Below, in pieces: positions 24,601-36,801 of a DNA stretch of 64,000 nucleotides (the first letter of the stretch is position 1; every line of letters starts with the position of its first letter). The stretch comes from Zoroaster sp. YZ-2022 (Eukaryota; Echinodermata; Asteroidea; Forcipulatida; Zoroasteridae). The position numbers were made by a program, and so were the translations under genes. The DNA is taken from positions 37,416,760-37,480,759 of the forward strand of contig CM055827.1 in the NCBI GenBank assembly GCA_029582265.1, given 5' to 3'. The notes beneath the pieces are model-generated. The model was not told where the DNA came from, did not search any database, and saw only the letters and a list, made by a program, of their open reading frames with translations.

Positions 24601-27600
24601 ATACGTGATATTGAACCAAAACCCCAGCTGCTAGTGGCGTGCTCGCTTCGCTCGCCCGCAGATCACGTTGCTATTGGCTGCTTGGGACCCCCCCAACTTT
24701 CAACACGTGGTTGCGCCCTTGATTGAAGGGAAGGTACAACTTTGGTAATGTTGGCAAAACTGCTTCTATGAGTATGCTTACTCTCTTTGAATCAAGATAT
24801 ACATTGAAGGGAAGGTATACATTGGTAATGTTGGCTAAACTGCTTCTATGAGTATGCTTACTCTCTTTGAATCAAGATATACATTGAAGGGAAGGTACAA
24901 CATTGATAATGTTGGCAAAACTGCTTCTATGAGTATGCTTACTCTCTTTTAATCAAGATATACATTGAAGGGAAGGTACAACATTGGTAATGTTGGCAAA
25001 ACTGCTTCTATGAGTATGCTTACTCTCTTTGAATCAAGATATACATTGAAGGGAAGGTATACATTGGTAATGTTGGCTAAACTGCTTCTATGAGTATGCT
25101 TACTCTCTTTGAATCAAGATATACATTGAAGGGAAGGTACAACTTTGGTAATGTTGGCTAAACTGCTTCTATGAGTAGGCCTATGCTTACTCTCTTTGAA
25201 TCAAGATATACATTGAAGGGAAGGTACAACATTGGTAATGTTGGCAAAACTGCTTCTATGAGTATGCTTACTCTCCTTGAATCAAGATATACATTGAAGG
25301 GAAGGTACAACTTTGGTAATGTTGGCAAAACTGCTTCTATGAGTATGCTTACTCTCTTTGAATCAAGATATACATTGAAGGGAAGGTACAACTTTGGTAA
25401 TGTTGGCAAAACTGCTTCTATGAGTATGCTTACTCTCTTTGAATCAAGATATACATTGAAGGGAAGGTACAACTTTGGTAATGTTGGCTAAGCTGCTTCT
25501 ATGAGTATGCTTACTCTCTTTGAATCAAGATATACATTGAAGGGAAGGTACAACATTGATAATGTTGGCAAAACTGCTTCTATGAGTATGCTTACTCTCT
25601 TTGAATCAAGATATACATTGAAGGGAAGGTACAACTTTGGTAATGTTGGCAAAACTGCTTCTATGAGTATGCTTACTCTCTTTGAATCAAGATATACATT
25701 GAAGGGAAGGTACAACTTTGGTAATGTTGGCAAAACTGCTTCTATGAGTATGCTTACTCTCTTTGAATCAAGATATACATTGAAGGGAAGGTACAACTTT
25801 GGTAATGTTGGCAAAACTGCTTCTATGAGTATGCTTACTCTCTTTGAATCAAGATATACATTGAAGGGAAGGTACAGCATTGGTAATGTTGGCAAAACTG
25901 CTTCTGTGAGTATGCTTACTCTCTTTGAATCAAGATATACATTGAAGGGAAGGTACAACTTTGGTAATGTTGGCAAAACTGCTTCTATGAGTATGCTTAC
26001 TCTCTTTGAATCAAGATATACATTGAAGGGAAGGTACAACTTTGGTAATGTTGGCAAAACTGCTTCTGTGAGTATGCTTACTCTCTTTGAATCAAGATAT
26101 ACATTGAAGGGAAGGTACAACTTTGGTAATGTTGGCAAAACTGCTTCTATGAGTATGCTTACTCTCTTTGAATCAAGATATACATTGAAGGGAAGGTACA
26201 GCATTGGTAATGTTGGCAAAACTGCTTCTGTGAGTATGCTTACTCTCTTTGAATCAAGATATACATTGAAGGGAAGGTACAACTTTGGTAATGTTGGCAA
26301 AACTGCTTCTATGAGTATGCTTACTCTCTTTGAATCAAGATATACATTGAAGGGAAGGTACAACTTTGGTAATGTTGGCAAAACTGCTTCTGTGAGTATG
26401 CTTACTCTCTTTGAATCAAGATATACATTGAAGGGAAGGTACAACTTTGGTAATGTTGGCAAAACTGCTTCTATGAGTATGCTTACTCTCTTTGAATCAA
26501 GATATACATTGAAGGGAAGGTACAACTTTGGTAATGTTGGCTAAGCTGCTTCTATGAGTATGCTTACTCTCTTTGAATCAAGATATACATTGAAGGGAAG
26601 GTACAGCATTGGTAATGTTGGCAAAACTGCTTCTGTGAGTATGCTTACTCTCTTTGAATCAAGATATACATTGAAGGGAAGGTATACATTGGTAATGTTG
26701 GCTAAACTGCTTCTATGAGTATGCTTACTCTCTTTGAATCAAGATATACATTGAAGGGAAGGTACAACTTTGGTAATGTTGGCAAAACTGCTTCTATGAG
26801 TATGCTTACTCTCTTTGAATCAAGATATACATTGAAGGGAAGGTATACATTGGTAATGTTGGCTAAACTGCTTCTATGAGTATGCTTACTCTCTTTGAAT
26901 CAAGATATACATTGAAGGGAAGGTACAACTTTGGTAATGTTGGCTAAACTGCTTCTATGAGTAGGCCTATGCTTACTCTCTTTGAATCAAGATATACATT
27001 GAAGGGAAGGTACAACATTGGTAATGTTGGCAAAACTGCTTCTATGAGTATGCTTACTCTCCTTGAATCAAGATATACATTGAAGGGAAGGTACAACTTT
27101 GGTAATGTTGGCAAAACTGCTTCTATGAGTATGCTTACTCTCTTTGAATCAAGATATACATTGAAGGGAAGGTACAACTTTGGTAATGTTAAAACTGCTT
27201 CTATGAGTATGCTTACTCTCTTTGAATCAAGATATACATTGAAGGGAAGGTACAACTTTGGTAATGTTGGCTAAGCTGCTTCTATGAGTATGCTTACTCT
27301 CTTTGAATCAAGATATACATTGAAGGGAAGGTACAACATTGATAATGTTGGCAAACTGCTTCTATGAGTATGCTTACTCTCTTTGAATCAAGATATACAT
27401 TGAAGGAAGGTACAACTTTGGTAATGTTGGCAAAACTGCTTCTATGAGTATGCTTACTCTCTTTGAATCAAGATATACATTGAAGGAAGGTACAACTTTG
27501 GTAATGTTGGCAAAACTGCTTCTATGAGTATGCTTACTCTCTTTGAATCAAGATATACATTGAAGGGAAGGTACAACTTTGGTAATGTTGGCAAAACTGC

Positions 27601-29253
27601 TTCTATGAGTATGCTTACTCTCTTTGAATCAAGATATACATTGAAGGGAAGGTACAGCATTGGTAATGTTGGCAAAACTGCTTCTGTGAGTATGCTTACT
27701 CTCTTTGAATCAAGATATACATTGAAGTGACTTATCAACTTTGGTAATGTTGGCAAAACTGCTTCTATGAGTATGCTTACTCTCTTTGAATCAAGATATA
27801 CATTGAAGGGAAGGTACAACTTTGGTAATGTTGGCAAAACTGCTTCTGTGAGTATGCTTACTCTCTTTGAATCAAGATATACATTGAAGGGAAGGTACAA
27901 CTTTGGTAATGTTGGCAAAACTGCTTCTATGAGTATGCTTACTCTCTTTGAATCAAGATCTGCAGTGAAGCGAAGGTACAGCAGTGGTAATGTTGGCAAA
28001 ACTGCTTCTGTGAGTATGCTTACCTCTTTGAATCAAGATATACATTGAAGGAAGGTACAACTTTGGTAATGTTGGCAAAACTGCTTCTATGAGTATGCTT
28101 ACTCTCTTTGAATCAAGATATACATTGAAGGAAGGTACAACTTTGGTAATGTTGTAAAACTGCTTCTGTGAGTATGCTTACTCCTTTGAATCAAGATATA
28201 CATTGAAGGAAGGTACAACTTTGGTAATGTTGGCAAAACTGTTTCTATGAGTATGCTTACTCTCTTTGAATCAAGATATACATTGAAGGGAAGGTACAAC
28301 TTTGGTAATGTTGGCTAAGCTGCTTCTATGAGTATGCTTACTCTCTTTGAATCAAGATATACATTGAAGGGAAGGTACAGCATTGGTAATGTTGGCAAAA
28401 CTGCTTCTGTGAGTATGCTTACTCTCTTTGAATCAAGATATACATTGAAGGGAAGGTATACATTGGTAATGTTGGCTAAACTGCTTCTATGAGTATGCTT
28501 ACTCTCTTTGAATCAAGATATACATTGAAGGGAAGGTACAACTTTGGTAATGTTGGCAAAACTGCTTCTATGAGTATGCTTACTCTCTTTGATATGCATT
28601 AAATGAACATTAAATTTTAACACAATACGGAGTCTAAGTCATTAGAAAGGTGTGAAAAAGTGTTGGTAATCTGCACAAGAAACACTTCTACTGTCTGGCA
28701 GTGACAACTTCTTGTATATATATTTGAGTTTTCTCTGTAATAAGAGCACTTCAAACAAAATAATTTTTCAGGATGATTGGTAAAGGTATCAATCATCCTG
28801 AAAAATTATTTTGTATGTATGTCTGTCTGTAAATACAATAATGTTGATTGTATGTACCAATCTATCCAGGGTACTTAGTAGAACGCCCCTAGGGAAACGA
28901 TTGTCAAAAATCGTCTCTTGCAGATGCTTCTCAATGACAATGGATTGCACATGAACCAGTTTGTGCTTCACTAGACATTGATTTGTCTAAGCTTTGTAAA
29001 ATAGGCAAGGTAATAAGTAAACTGCCTCTAGCGATAGGCCTACGTTGAGGATTTGATTTCTAACGATTTGGTGGTGGAAATAGTGTGTGTGTGTGTGTGT
29101 GAACGTACACACCATTCGTTGTGGGGTCCAAAACACAATAGAACAATTGGACCCCACAAGGTAACTATAGAAAATCTTGTACCCCACAGGAGAATTATAA
29201 GGAAAAGGGATAATAGAACGAACAAAGGAATACCCCACAAATCAATGTGCGTG

Positions 29254-29287
<34 letters not shown>

Positions 29288-29799
29288 GAGGTAAAATACC
29301 ACGCCTGTGCTTTTCGTCAAATAGTTAAAAGAAGTAACTAATTTATAAACACCGCACATTATACTATTTAAACAAATATTTGGCGAAGACATTTTAAAGG
29401 GTATTGATATTTTTGTGTAGATAATGTTTGCTTGAATGATGAATGGTAGGCATTCTACTGTTACAATGTTAAATTTAAATCTACTATTATTAAACAGTTT
29501 TTATATATCGCTATATTCCATTTAGATCAAGGCACCCTTTGATTATATTAATCCTGTCATTTCGCTACTTTAAATCATTACTGGATCATTCTCAACTTCC
29601 TGGGAATTAGCCTCAGCAGCCTATTAGGCACTCACAAACTAATTAAACATAATTATTGTGCCATTTCTTCCCTCACAGTTAAGAAAATATATAAAACTAG
29701 GTACGTTTGAAAAAAGATTATGAAAATTACAGACATACCCTTGGTGGCTAAGAGAACGATGACCCCAATCATGATGAGAACTGTAGTGTGAACATCCAT
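12618..29799 (-). CDS. gene A: large transmembrane mucin with two SEA domains
   Basis: Seven coding exons on the minus strand: 29799-29739, 22541-19159, 18778-18559, 18158-14629, 14046-13827, 13153-13112, 12808-12618. They sum to 7647 nt (2548 aa plus stop) with every phase matching. Exon 1 is a signal peptide (MDVHTTVLIMIGVIVLLATK). Exons 2 and 4 are Ser/Thr/Pro-rich mucin blocks of about 1130 and 1180 residues, each ending in the first half of a SEA domain (FSGQFRIVGID and FTGQFRIIGID). Exons 3 and 5, both 220 nt, carry the second half with the FSEGSIIA cleavage-type motif. Exon 6 is a 14-residue linker. Exon 7 holds one transmembrane helix and a basic tail ending GSPV, a possible class I PDZ ligand. 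Exon 2 starts with His-rich runs. In known SEA mucins such as MUC1, cleavage at G|S leaves a two-chain complex; the same is inferred here. The donor after each SEA exon is the weak GTACGA, chosen because only it preserves phase. Two separate genes are unlikely, since no signal or membrane exon lies between the modules. Confidence 0.82.
13360..13513. mobile_element. half of a GCGGTGACACCA foldback element fused to another repeat
   Basis: 13360-13460 matches the left arm of the element at 44290-44536 (GCTTTGCATGGTGAGGA, then GCGGTGACACCATGT, then GTAGTAATTAGTTCTGAAAA). The pairing right arm is absent. Instead the sequence runs into CGACGTTTCGATCAGTATGC, which contains its own 7-bp hairpin. It lies in a gene A intron. 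Confidence 0.6.
16797..17095 (-). repeat. recently duplicated coding block, copy in mucin block 2
   Basis: About 300 bp encoding IHDTRDKHTTEEMNYVAAKT and onward is nearly identical in DNA and protein to 20228-20522 in mucin block 1. The surrounding mucin sequence is far less alike. This points to recent duplication or gene conversion between the two modules. Confidence 0.85.
17215..17920 (-). repeat. 22-residue coding tandem repeat in mucin block 2 of gene A
   Basis: About ten copies of a 66-bp unit encode variants of KPKSIPEYEPSVTAPNTAEP, rich in Pro, Ser and Thr. One copy is shortened, reading PTIGKSIPEYEP. The repeats stay in frame, so they add length to the O-glycosylation region rather than break it. 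The same DNA is open on the plus strand, which is a by-product of codon composition. Confidence 0.85.
20228..20522 (-). repeat. recently duplicated coding block, copy in mucin block 1
   Basis: Partner of 16797-17095. It ends in the same VDSHxTLTLQxNKDSDVTTP segment with only a few substitutions. Confidence 0.85.
23515..23643. mobile_element. short MITE with CTGCAAAAACTG-type inverted ends
   Basis: The left end CCTGCAAAAACTGAGGTGTT pairs with the right end AACACCACAGTTTTTGCAGTG over about 20 bp. The interior of about 80 bp has GGTGTTTATAT / ATATAAACACC. Similar but decayed pieces with CAGCAAAAACTAGGGTGTT occur near 61530, and related ones near 37160 and 40700. It lies in intron 1 of gene A. 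Confidence 0.65.
24230..28592. repeat. 81-bp satellite array in intron 1 of gene A
   Basis: About fifty head-to-tail copies of a unit starting GAGTATGCTTACTCTCTTTG and containing CAAGATATACATTGAAGGG. Unit length is 81 bp with some 78-80 bp variants. Because 81 is a multiple of three and the unit lacks stops in one frame on each strand, long frames appear on both strands (up to 347 and 345 codons). They have no start context or splice logic and are not genes. A variant with GAGTAGGCCTATGC recurs at about 25169 and 26955, showing a higher-order duplication of roughly 1.79 kb. A hAT-like MITE interrupts the array at 24440-24721. Confidence 0.95.
24440..24721. mobile_element. hAT-like MITE inserted in the 81-bp satellite
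   Basis: Perfect 15-bp inverted ends, CAAGGGCGCAACCAC and its complement, are flanked by an 8-bp target duplication ATTGAAGG (24432-24439 and 24722-24729). The 8-bp duplication and CARGGGCG-type end are hAT features. The element is 282 bp with no coding capacity. The flanks are satellite units. Confidence 0.88.
28755..28814. repeat. perfect 25-bp inverted repeat with 10-bp loop
   Basis: Arms 28755-28779 and 28790-28814 (ACAAAATAATTTTTCAGGAT onward and its complement) match without a mismatch around the loop GTAAAGGTAT. The hairpin sits about 160 bp beyond the edge of the satellite array inside gene A intron 1. Confidence 0.9.
29080..29290. repeat. two (GT)n runs flanking a CCCCAC-rich segment
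   Basis: GT dinucleotide runs lie near 29082-29101 and 29258-29284. Between them is an inverted pair GTGGGGTCC / GGACCCCAC and two further CCCCACA motifs. No gene is seen. Confidence 0.75.
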
Positions 29800-30329
29800 G
29801 GCTAATCGCAGCGTGGAATGAGACTGTTCTATATAGTTGTAGTCAAATTAAATATCTGTAGTCAAGGTCCCATTCAGGATATGCACCATGCATCTCTTCA
29901 ATCAACCTACCATCAACCCGGCCTAGAACTCCAGCAAAAAAAACCTCTTTTTATCAAGGTAAATGAGGACTCGGTCATTCGAAACGCACCATCAACTTTT
30001 AAGTAACCAGACAAAGAAGTTGAACTTGATTGATAATAGTACACGCTGTATCCTTGCACGCAATATCATATAGAGATATAGTTTTTTTTCCCAGTTGTAC
30101 AGGGGTGGTCTGTCAGTCTAAATCACCTCAACTGAATGAAATAAAGTGTAAGGTCTTATATATTTCAAATACGCTTGATAATTTGCAATGTCAAACCGTG
30201 ACCATGTGACTATTCGTGTATTAGTTTGAAGGACACTACATAAAACCTTCGCAGTTGACCGATCAGTATCAGTTCATTTAAGTTTTGTATCGGTAAATTT
30301 ACCCTCAAAATTGTTTGTCCCCAAATCCT

Positions 30330-33300
30330 GGCTACTCCACTGTGAACGATTATACCCCCCAAATCCTGGCTACTCCACTGTGAACGATTATACCCCCAAA
30401 TCCTGGCTACTCCACTGTGAACGATTATACCCCCAAATCCTGGCTACTCCACTGTGAACGATTATACCCCCAAATCCTGGCTACTCCACTGTGAACGATT
30501 ACACCCCCAAATCCCGGCTACTCCACTGTGAACGATTACACCCCCAAATCCCGGCTACTCCACTGTGAACGATTACACCCCCCAAATCCTGGCTACTCCA
30601 CTGTGAACGATTATACCCCCCAAATCCTGGCTACTCCAATGTGAACGATTATACCCCCAAAATCCTGGCTACTCCACGGTGAACGATTACACCCCCAAAT
30701 CCTGGCTACTCCAATGTGAACGATTATACCCCCCAAATCCTGGCTACTCCAATGTGACCGATTACACCCCCAAATCCTGGCTACTCCACTGTGAACGATT
30801 ACACCCCCAAATCCTGGCTACTCCACTGTGAACGATTATACCCCCCAAATCCTGGCTACTCCAATGTGAACGATTATACCCCCCAAATCCTGGCTACTCC
30901 ACTGTGAACGATTACACCCCCAAATCCTGGCTACTCCAATGTGAACGATTATACCCCCCAAATCCTGGCTACTCCACTGTGAACGATTATACCCCCCAAA
31001 TCCTGGCTACTCCACTGTGAACGATTATACCCCCAAATCCTGGCTACTCCACTGTGAACGATTACACCCCCAAATCCTGGCTACTCCACTGTGAACGATT
31101 ACACCCCCAAATCCTGGCTACTCCACTGTGAACGATTATACCCCCAAATCCTGGCTACTCCAATGTGAACGATTATACCCCCAAAATCCTGGCTACTCCA
31201 ATGTGAACGATTACAACCCCAAATCCTGGCTACTCCAATGTGAACGATTATACCCCCCAAATCCTGGCTACTCCAATGTGAACGATTACACCCCCAAATC
31301 CTGGCTATTCCACTGTGAACGATTACACCCCCAAATCCTGGCTACTCCACGGTCTGGCTAGGGATTTGTACAAAAACATTGAACGTGCTGATTTAAAGTC
31401 ACACTTTTCTTTTGTACAAGTATCGCGTAGGAATCTAGGCCGGGTTGATATCCATCCGAATGGACATGGTGATACCAGGAGATACTGTCTGATCGGATAC
31501 AGTCACCATAATCCGGACATATTTTCTCAGTTTTTACTCAGTATAGGTGATTGAGTCTGGCCAGACGACATCTCCTGACAGTCTCGATCGCCTTTTACTT
31601 CGGAATTTCACAATCTGCATTAAAAACTTCATTTTCATCATACTGTGAACGATTATACCCCCAAAATCCTGGCTACTCCAATGTGAACGATTACAACCCC
31701 AAATCCTGGCTACTCCAATGTGAACGATTATACCCCCCAAATCCTGGCTACTCCAATGTGAACGATTACACCCCCAAATCCTGGCTATTCCACTGTGAAC
31801 GATTACACCCCCAAATCCTGGCTACTCCACGGTCTGGCTAGGGATTTGTACAAAAACATTGAACGTGCTGATTTAAAGTCACACTTTTCTTTTGTACAAG
31901 TATCGCGTAGGAATCTAGGCCGGGTTGATATCCATCCGAATGGACATGGTGATACCAGGAGATACTGTCTGATCGGATACAGTCACCATAATCCGGACAT
32001 ATTTTCTCAGTTTTTACTCAGTATAGGTGATTGAGTCTGGCCAGACGACATCTCCTGACAGTCTCGATCGCCTTTTACTTCGGAATTTCACAATCTGCAT
32101 TAAAACTTCATTTTCATCATACTGTGAACGATTATACCCCCAAAACCTGGCTACTCCACTGTGAACGATTATACCCCAAATCCAGGCTACACCACTGTGA
32201 AAGATAATACCCCCCAAATCCTGGCTACTCCACTGTGAACGATTACACCCCCAAATCCTGGCTACTCCACTGTGAACGATTATACCCCCCAAATCCTGGC
32301 TACTCCAATGTGAACGATTATACCCCAAAATCCTGGCTACTCCACGGTGAACGATTACACCCCAAATCCTGGCTACTCCAATGTGAACGATTATACCCCA
32401 AAATCCTGGCTACTCCAATGTGAACGATTACACCCCAAATCCTGGCTACTCCACTGTGAACGATTACACCCCAAATCCTGGCTACTCCACTGTGAACGAT
32501 TATACCCCCAAATCCTGGCTACTCCAATGTGAACGATTACACCCCCAAATCCTGGCTACTCCACTGTGAACGATTACACCCCCAAATCCTGGCTACTCCA
32601 CTGTGAACGATTATAACCCCCAAATCCTGGCTACTCCAATGTGAACGATTACACCCCCAAATCCTGGCTACTCCACTGTGAACGATTACACACCCAAAGC
32701 ATGGCTACTCCATCTGTGAACGATTATACCCCCAAATCCTGGCTACTCCAATGTGAACGATTATACCCCCAAATCCTGGCTACTCCACTGTGAACGATTA
32801 CACCCCCAAATCCTGGCTACTCCACTGTGAACGATTATACCCCCAAATCCTGGCTACTCCACTGTGAACGATTATACCCCCCAAATCCTGGCTACTCCAC
32901 TGTGAACGATTATACCCCCCAAATCCTGGCTACTCCACTGTGAACGATTATACCCCCAAATCCTGGCTACTCCACTGTGAACGATTACACCCCCAAATCC
33001 TGGCTACTCCAATGTGAACGATTATACCCCCCCAAATCCTGGCTACTCCAATGTGAACGATTACACCCCCAAATCCTGGCTATTCCACTGTGAACGATTA
33101 CACCCCCAAATCCTGGCTACTCCACGGTCTGGCTAGGGATTTGTACAAAAACATTGAACGTGCTGATTTAAAGTCACACTTTTCTTTTGTACAAGTATCG
33201 CGTAGGAATCTAGGCCGGGTTGATATCCATCCGAATGGACATGGTGATACCAGGAGATACTGTCTGATCGGATACAGTCACCATAATCCGGACATATTTT

Positions 33301-35475
33301 CTCAGTTTTTACTCAGTATAGGTGATTGAGTCTGGCCAGACGACATCTCCTGACAGTCTCGATCGCCTTTACTGGAATTTCACAATCTGCATTAAAAACT
33401 TCATTTTCATCATACTGTGAACGATTATACCCCCCAAATCCTGGCTACTCCACTGTGAACGATTATACCCCCAAATCCTGGCTACTCCAATGTGAACGAT
33501 TACACCCCCAAATCCTGGCTACTCCACTGTGAACGATTACACCCCCAAATCCTGGCTACTCCACTGTGAACGATTACACCCCAAATCTGGCTACTCCACT
33601 GTGAACGATTATACCCCCAAATCCTGGCTACTCCAATGTGAACGATTACACCCCAAATCCTGGCTACTCCACTGTGAACGATTACACCCCAAATCCTGGC
33701 TACTCCATGTGAACGATTACACCCCCAAATCCTGGCTACTCCACTGTGAACGATTATACCCCCCAAATCCTGGCTACTCCAATGTGAACGATTATACCCC
33801 CAAAATCCTGGCTACTCCAATGTGAACGATTACACCCCCAAATCCTGGCTACTCCAATGTGAACGATTATACCCCCCAAATCCTGGCTACTCCAATGTGA
33901 ACGATTGCACCCCCAAATCCTGGCTATTCCACTGTGAACGATTACACCCCCAAATCCTGGCTACTCCACTGTGAACGATTATACCCCCCAAATCCTGGCT
34001 ACTCCAATGTGAACGATTATACCCCCCAAATCCTGGCTACTCCACTGTGAACGATTACACCCCCCAAATCCTGGCTACTCCAATGTGAACGATTATACCC
34101 CCCAAATCCTGGCTACTCCACTGTGAACGATTACACCCCCAAATCCTGGCTACTCCACGGTCTGGCTAGGGATTTGTACAAAAACATTGAACGTGCTGAT
34201 TTAAAGTCACACTTTTCTTTTGTACAAGTATCGCGTAGGAATCTAGGCCGGGTTGATATCCATCCGAATGGACATGGTGATACCAGGAGATACTGTCTGA
34301 TCGGATACAGTCACCATAATCCGGACATATTTTCTCAGTTTTTACTCAGTATAGGTGATTGAGTCTGGCCAGACGACATCTCCTGACAGTCTCGATCGCC
34401 TTTTACTTCGGAATTTCACAATCTGCATTAAAAACTTCATTTTCATCATACTGTGAACGATTATACCCCCCAAATCCTGGCTACTCCACTGTGAACGATT
34501 ATACCCCCAAATCCTGGCTACTCCACTGTGAACGATTACACCCCCAAATCCTGGCTACTCCACTGTGAACGATTACACCCCCCAAATCCTGGCTACTCCA
34601 CTGTGAACGATTATACCCCCCAAATCCTGGCTACTCCAATGTGAACGATTATACCCCCAAAATCCTGGCTACTCCACGGTGAACGATTACACCCCCAAAT
34701 CCTGGCTACTCCAATGTGAACGATTATACCCCCCAAATCCTGGCTACTCCAATGTGAACGATTACACCCCCAAATCCTGGCTACTCCACTGTGAACGATT
34801 ACACCCCCAAATCCTGGCTACTCCACTGTGAACGATTACACCCCCAAATCCTGGCTACTCCACTGTGAACGATTATACCCCCCAAATCCTGGCTACTCCA
34901 ATGTGAACGATTACACCCCCAAATCCTGGCTACTCCACTGTGAACGATTACACCCCCAAATCCTGGCTACTCCACTGTGAACGATTACACCCCCAAATCC
35001 TGGCTACTCCACTGTGAACGATTATACCCCCCAAATCCTGGCTACTCCAATGTGAACGATTATACCCCCAAAATCCTGGCTACTCCAATGTGAACGATTA
35101 CACCCCCAAATCCTGGCTACTCCAATGTGAACGATTATACCCCCCAAATCCTGGCTACTCCAATGTGAACGATTGCACCCCCAAATCCTGGCTATTCCAC
35201 TGTGAACGATTACACCCCCAAATCCTGGCTACTCCACTGTGAACGATTATACCCCCCAAATCCTGGCTACTCCAATGTGAACGATTATACCCCCCAAATC
35301 CTGGCTACTCCACTGTGAACGATTACACCCCCAAATCCTGGCTACTCCAATGTGAACGATTATACCCCCCAAATCCTGGCTACTCCACTGTGAACGATTA
35401 CACCCCCAAATCCTGGCTACTCCAATGTCAACGATTACACCCCCAAATCCTGGCTACTCCACTGTCAACGATTAT
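30330..35475. repeat. 36-38 bp satellite array upstream of gene A
   Basis: On the order of one hundred tandem copies of a unit like TGAACGATTATACCCCC followed by AAATCCTGGCTACTCCA. Variants differ in a C run of 3-7, TATACC versus TACACC, and CACTG versus CAATG. The array is broken by four copies of a non-satellite block (about 31350, 31830, 33120 and 34160). Two blocks with flanking units are near-identical and 480 bp apart, so block and units amplified together. The array begins about 530 bp upstream of the signal-peptide exon of gene A. Confidence 0.95.
31350..31649 (+). repeat. interspersed block 1 with a conserved ~67-codon open frame
   Basis: The block runs from GGTCTGGCTAGGGATTTG to CATTTTCATCATACTG, about 300 bp. 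It contains a frame reading LARDLYKNIERADLKSHFSF and on to LLSIGD-stop (31354-31554). Near-identical blocks are at about 31830-32128, 33120-33417 and 34160-34452, and a diverged one at 35798-36075. The protein is not recognised and no splice sites or start context support a gene. Confidence 0.8.
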
Positions 35476-35797
35476 AAATGGCTTCCGACTAGAATTTGTT
35501 TCTGTGCTGAAGATTTAATGTCAATTTCACCAAAAAACACTTTGTGAGATATTGAGATTGAATTCTACTTTTACGGATTGGAACTTTATGCAGAGGTAAA
35601 CTATAAAAGGTTTTTTATGTTAAAGGCTCAGTACAACATTGGTAATGTGAACCTTTACGTCAAATTTACATGGTATTATTAGGCATATTTTGTATTAAGT
35701 GCTGAAATTGTATTAAAGGTATAGCTATCTTGAGTTTCCATCCATTTCCACGAGAATACATCTGTGTCACCCCACATTGGTCTGGCTAGGGATTGTC

Positions 35798-36075
35798 ACC
35801 CCACATTGGTCTGGCTAGGGATTTGTACAAAAACATTGAACGTGCTGATTTAAAGTCACACTTTTCTTTTGTACAAGTATCGCGTAGGAATCTAGGCCGG
35901 GTTGATATCCATCCGAATGGACATGGTGATACCAGGAGATGTCTGATTGGATACAGTCACCATAATCCGGACATATTTTCTCAGTTACTCAGTATAGGTG
36001 ATTGAGTCTGGCCAGAGTACATCTCCTGACAGTCTCGATCGCCGTTTACTTATTAAAAACTTCATTTTCATCATA
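35798..36075 (+). repeat. diverged fifth copy of the interspersed block, outside the satellite
   Basis: Same block as at 31350 but outside the array and more diverged. Within the open frame its two deletions are 3 bp each, and the frame still ends at SIGD-stop. After the stop it has a 19-bp deletion. Just upstream, CACCCCACATTGGTCTGGCT is duplicated. Confidence 0.75.
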
Positions 36076-36109
36076 ATTACGTAGAATTGTGCACTCTAAT
36101 GTAGTCAGT

Positions 36110-36760
36110 GGTCTCATGTTTCCACTTTACTAGAGTCTTATTCATGATGTTTACCATTCCCATCTTAAAACGAAAAAAGCTTGTAGATAATATTCGCTCA
36201 GCTACTATTTGGGTAATCAACAGTAATGTTAGTCCCCTTGTTTGCCCCTTAAATTCCTCTTTTGTTTACAGCTCCGCCCAGCTGCTGGGTTTGTTGCCAT
36301 ATCATTTATTGCGCATGTGTAGGCCTAAGTATCCCGAAATAAGCGGGCCAATCGACACACTTGGATGGTTTTGATTTAAGTAACTTTAGACAGTTATATC
36401 CGATAAACCTACTCAATAAATCACAGACAGACAAAGTCAACTTGACGTGGGTGTAATTTAAAATAAAAGGCATAATCCGTCATGACCATTCATCGTCTGG
36501 TGTAAGAGTTCATCTCTATTGTCACAGTATATGGGCAGACTGTGATGGCTAATTTGTTGATCGATGACAAGCATACAACATTTATAGGGTACTCAACAAC
36601 AGAAATAATAGGGTTTCCTTTTTGCAGACCTTGCCCATTCCAGTTTGTTGGAGGTTCATGGACAGGGGGTAACTGAGTTCATATTGTTCTGTCATTCGAA
36701 TGCCTGCATGTTTGTTCAAGTTGCTTGCAGGGTATAGTCTTACACCAACCACTGTTTGGT

Positions 36761-36801
<41 letters not shown>

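Noticed and set aside
25501..26544. Long open frames (347 and 345 codons) on both strands
   Set aside because: They are read-through of the 81-bp satellite in gene A intron 1; unit length divisible by three explains them.
30330..35475. CRISPR-like regular repeats
   Set aside because: Units are contiguous with no unique spacers, and the context is an animal genome; it is a satellite.
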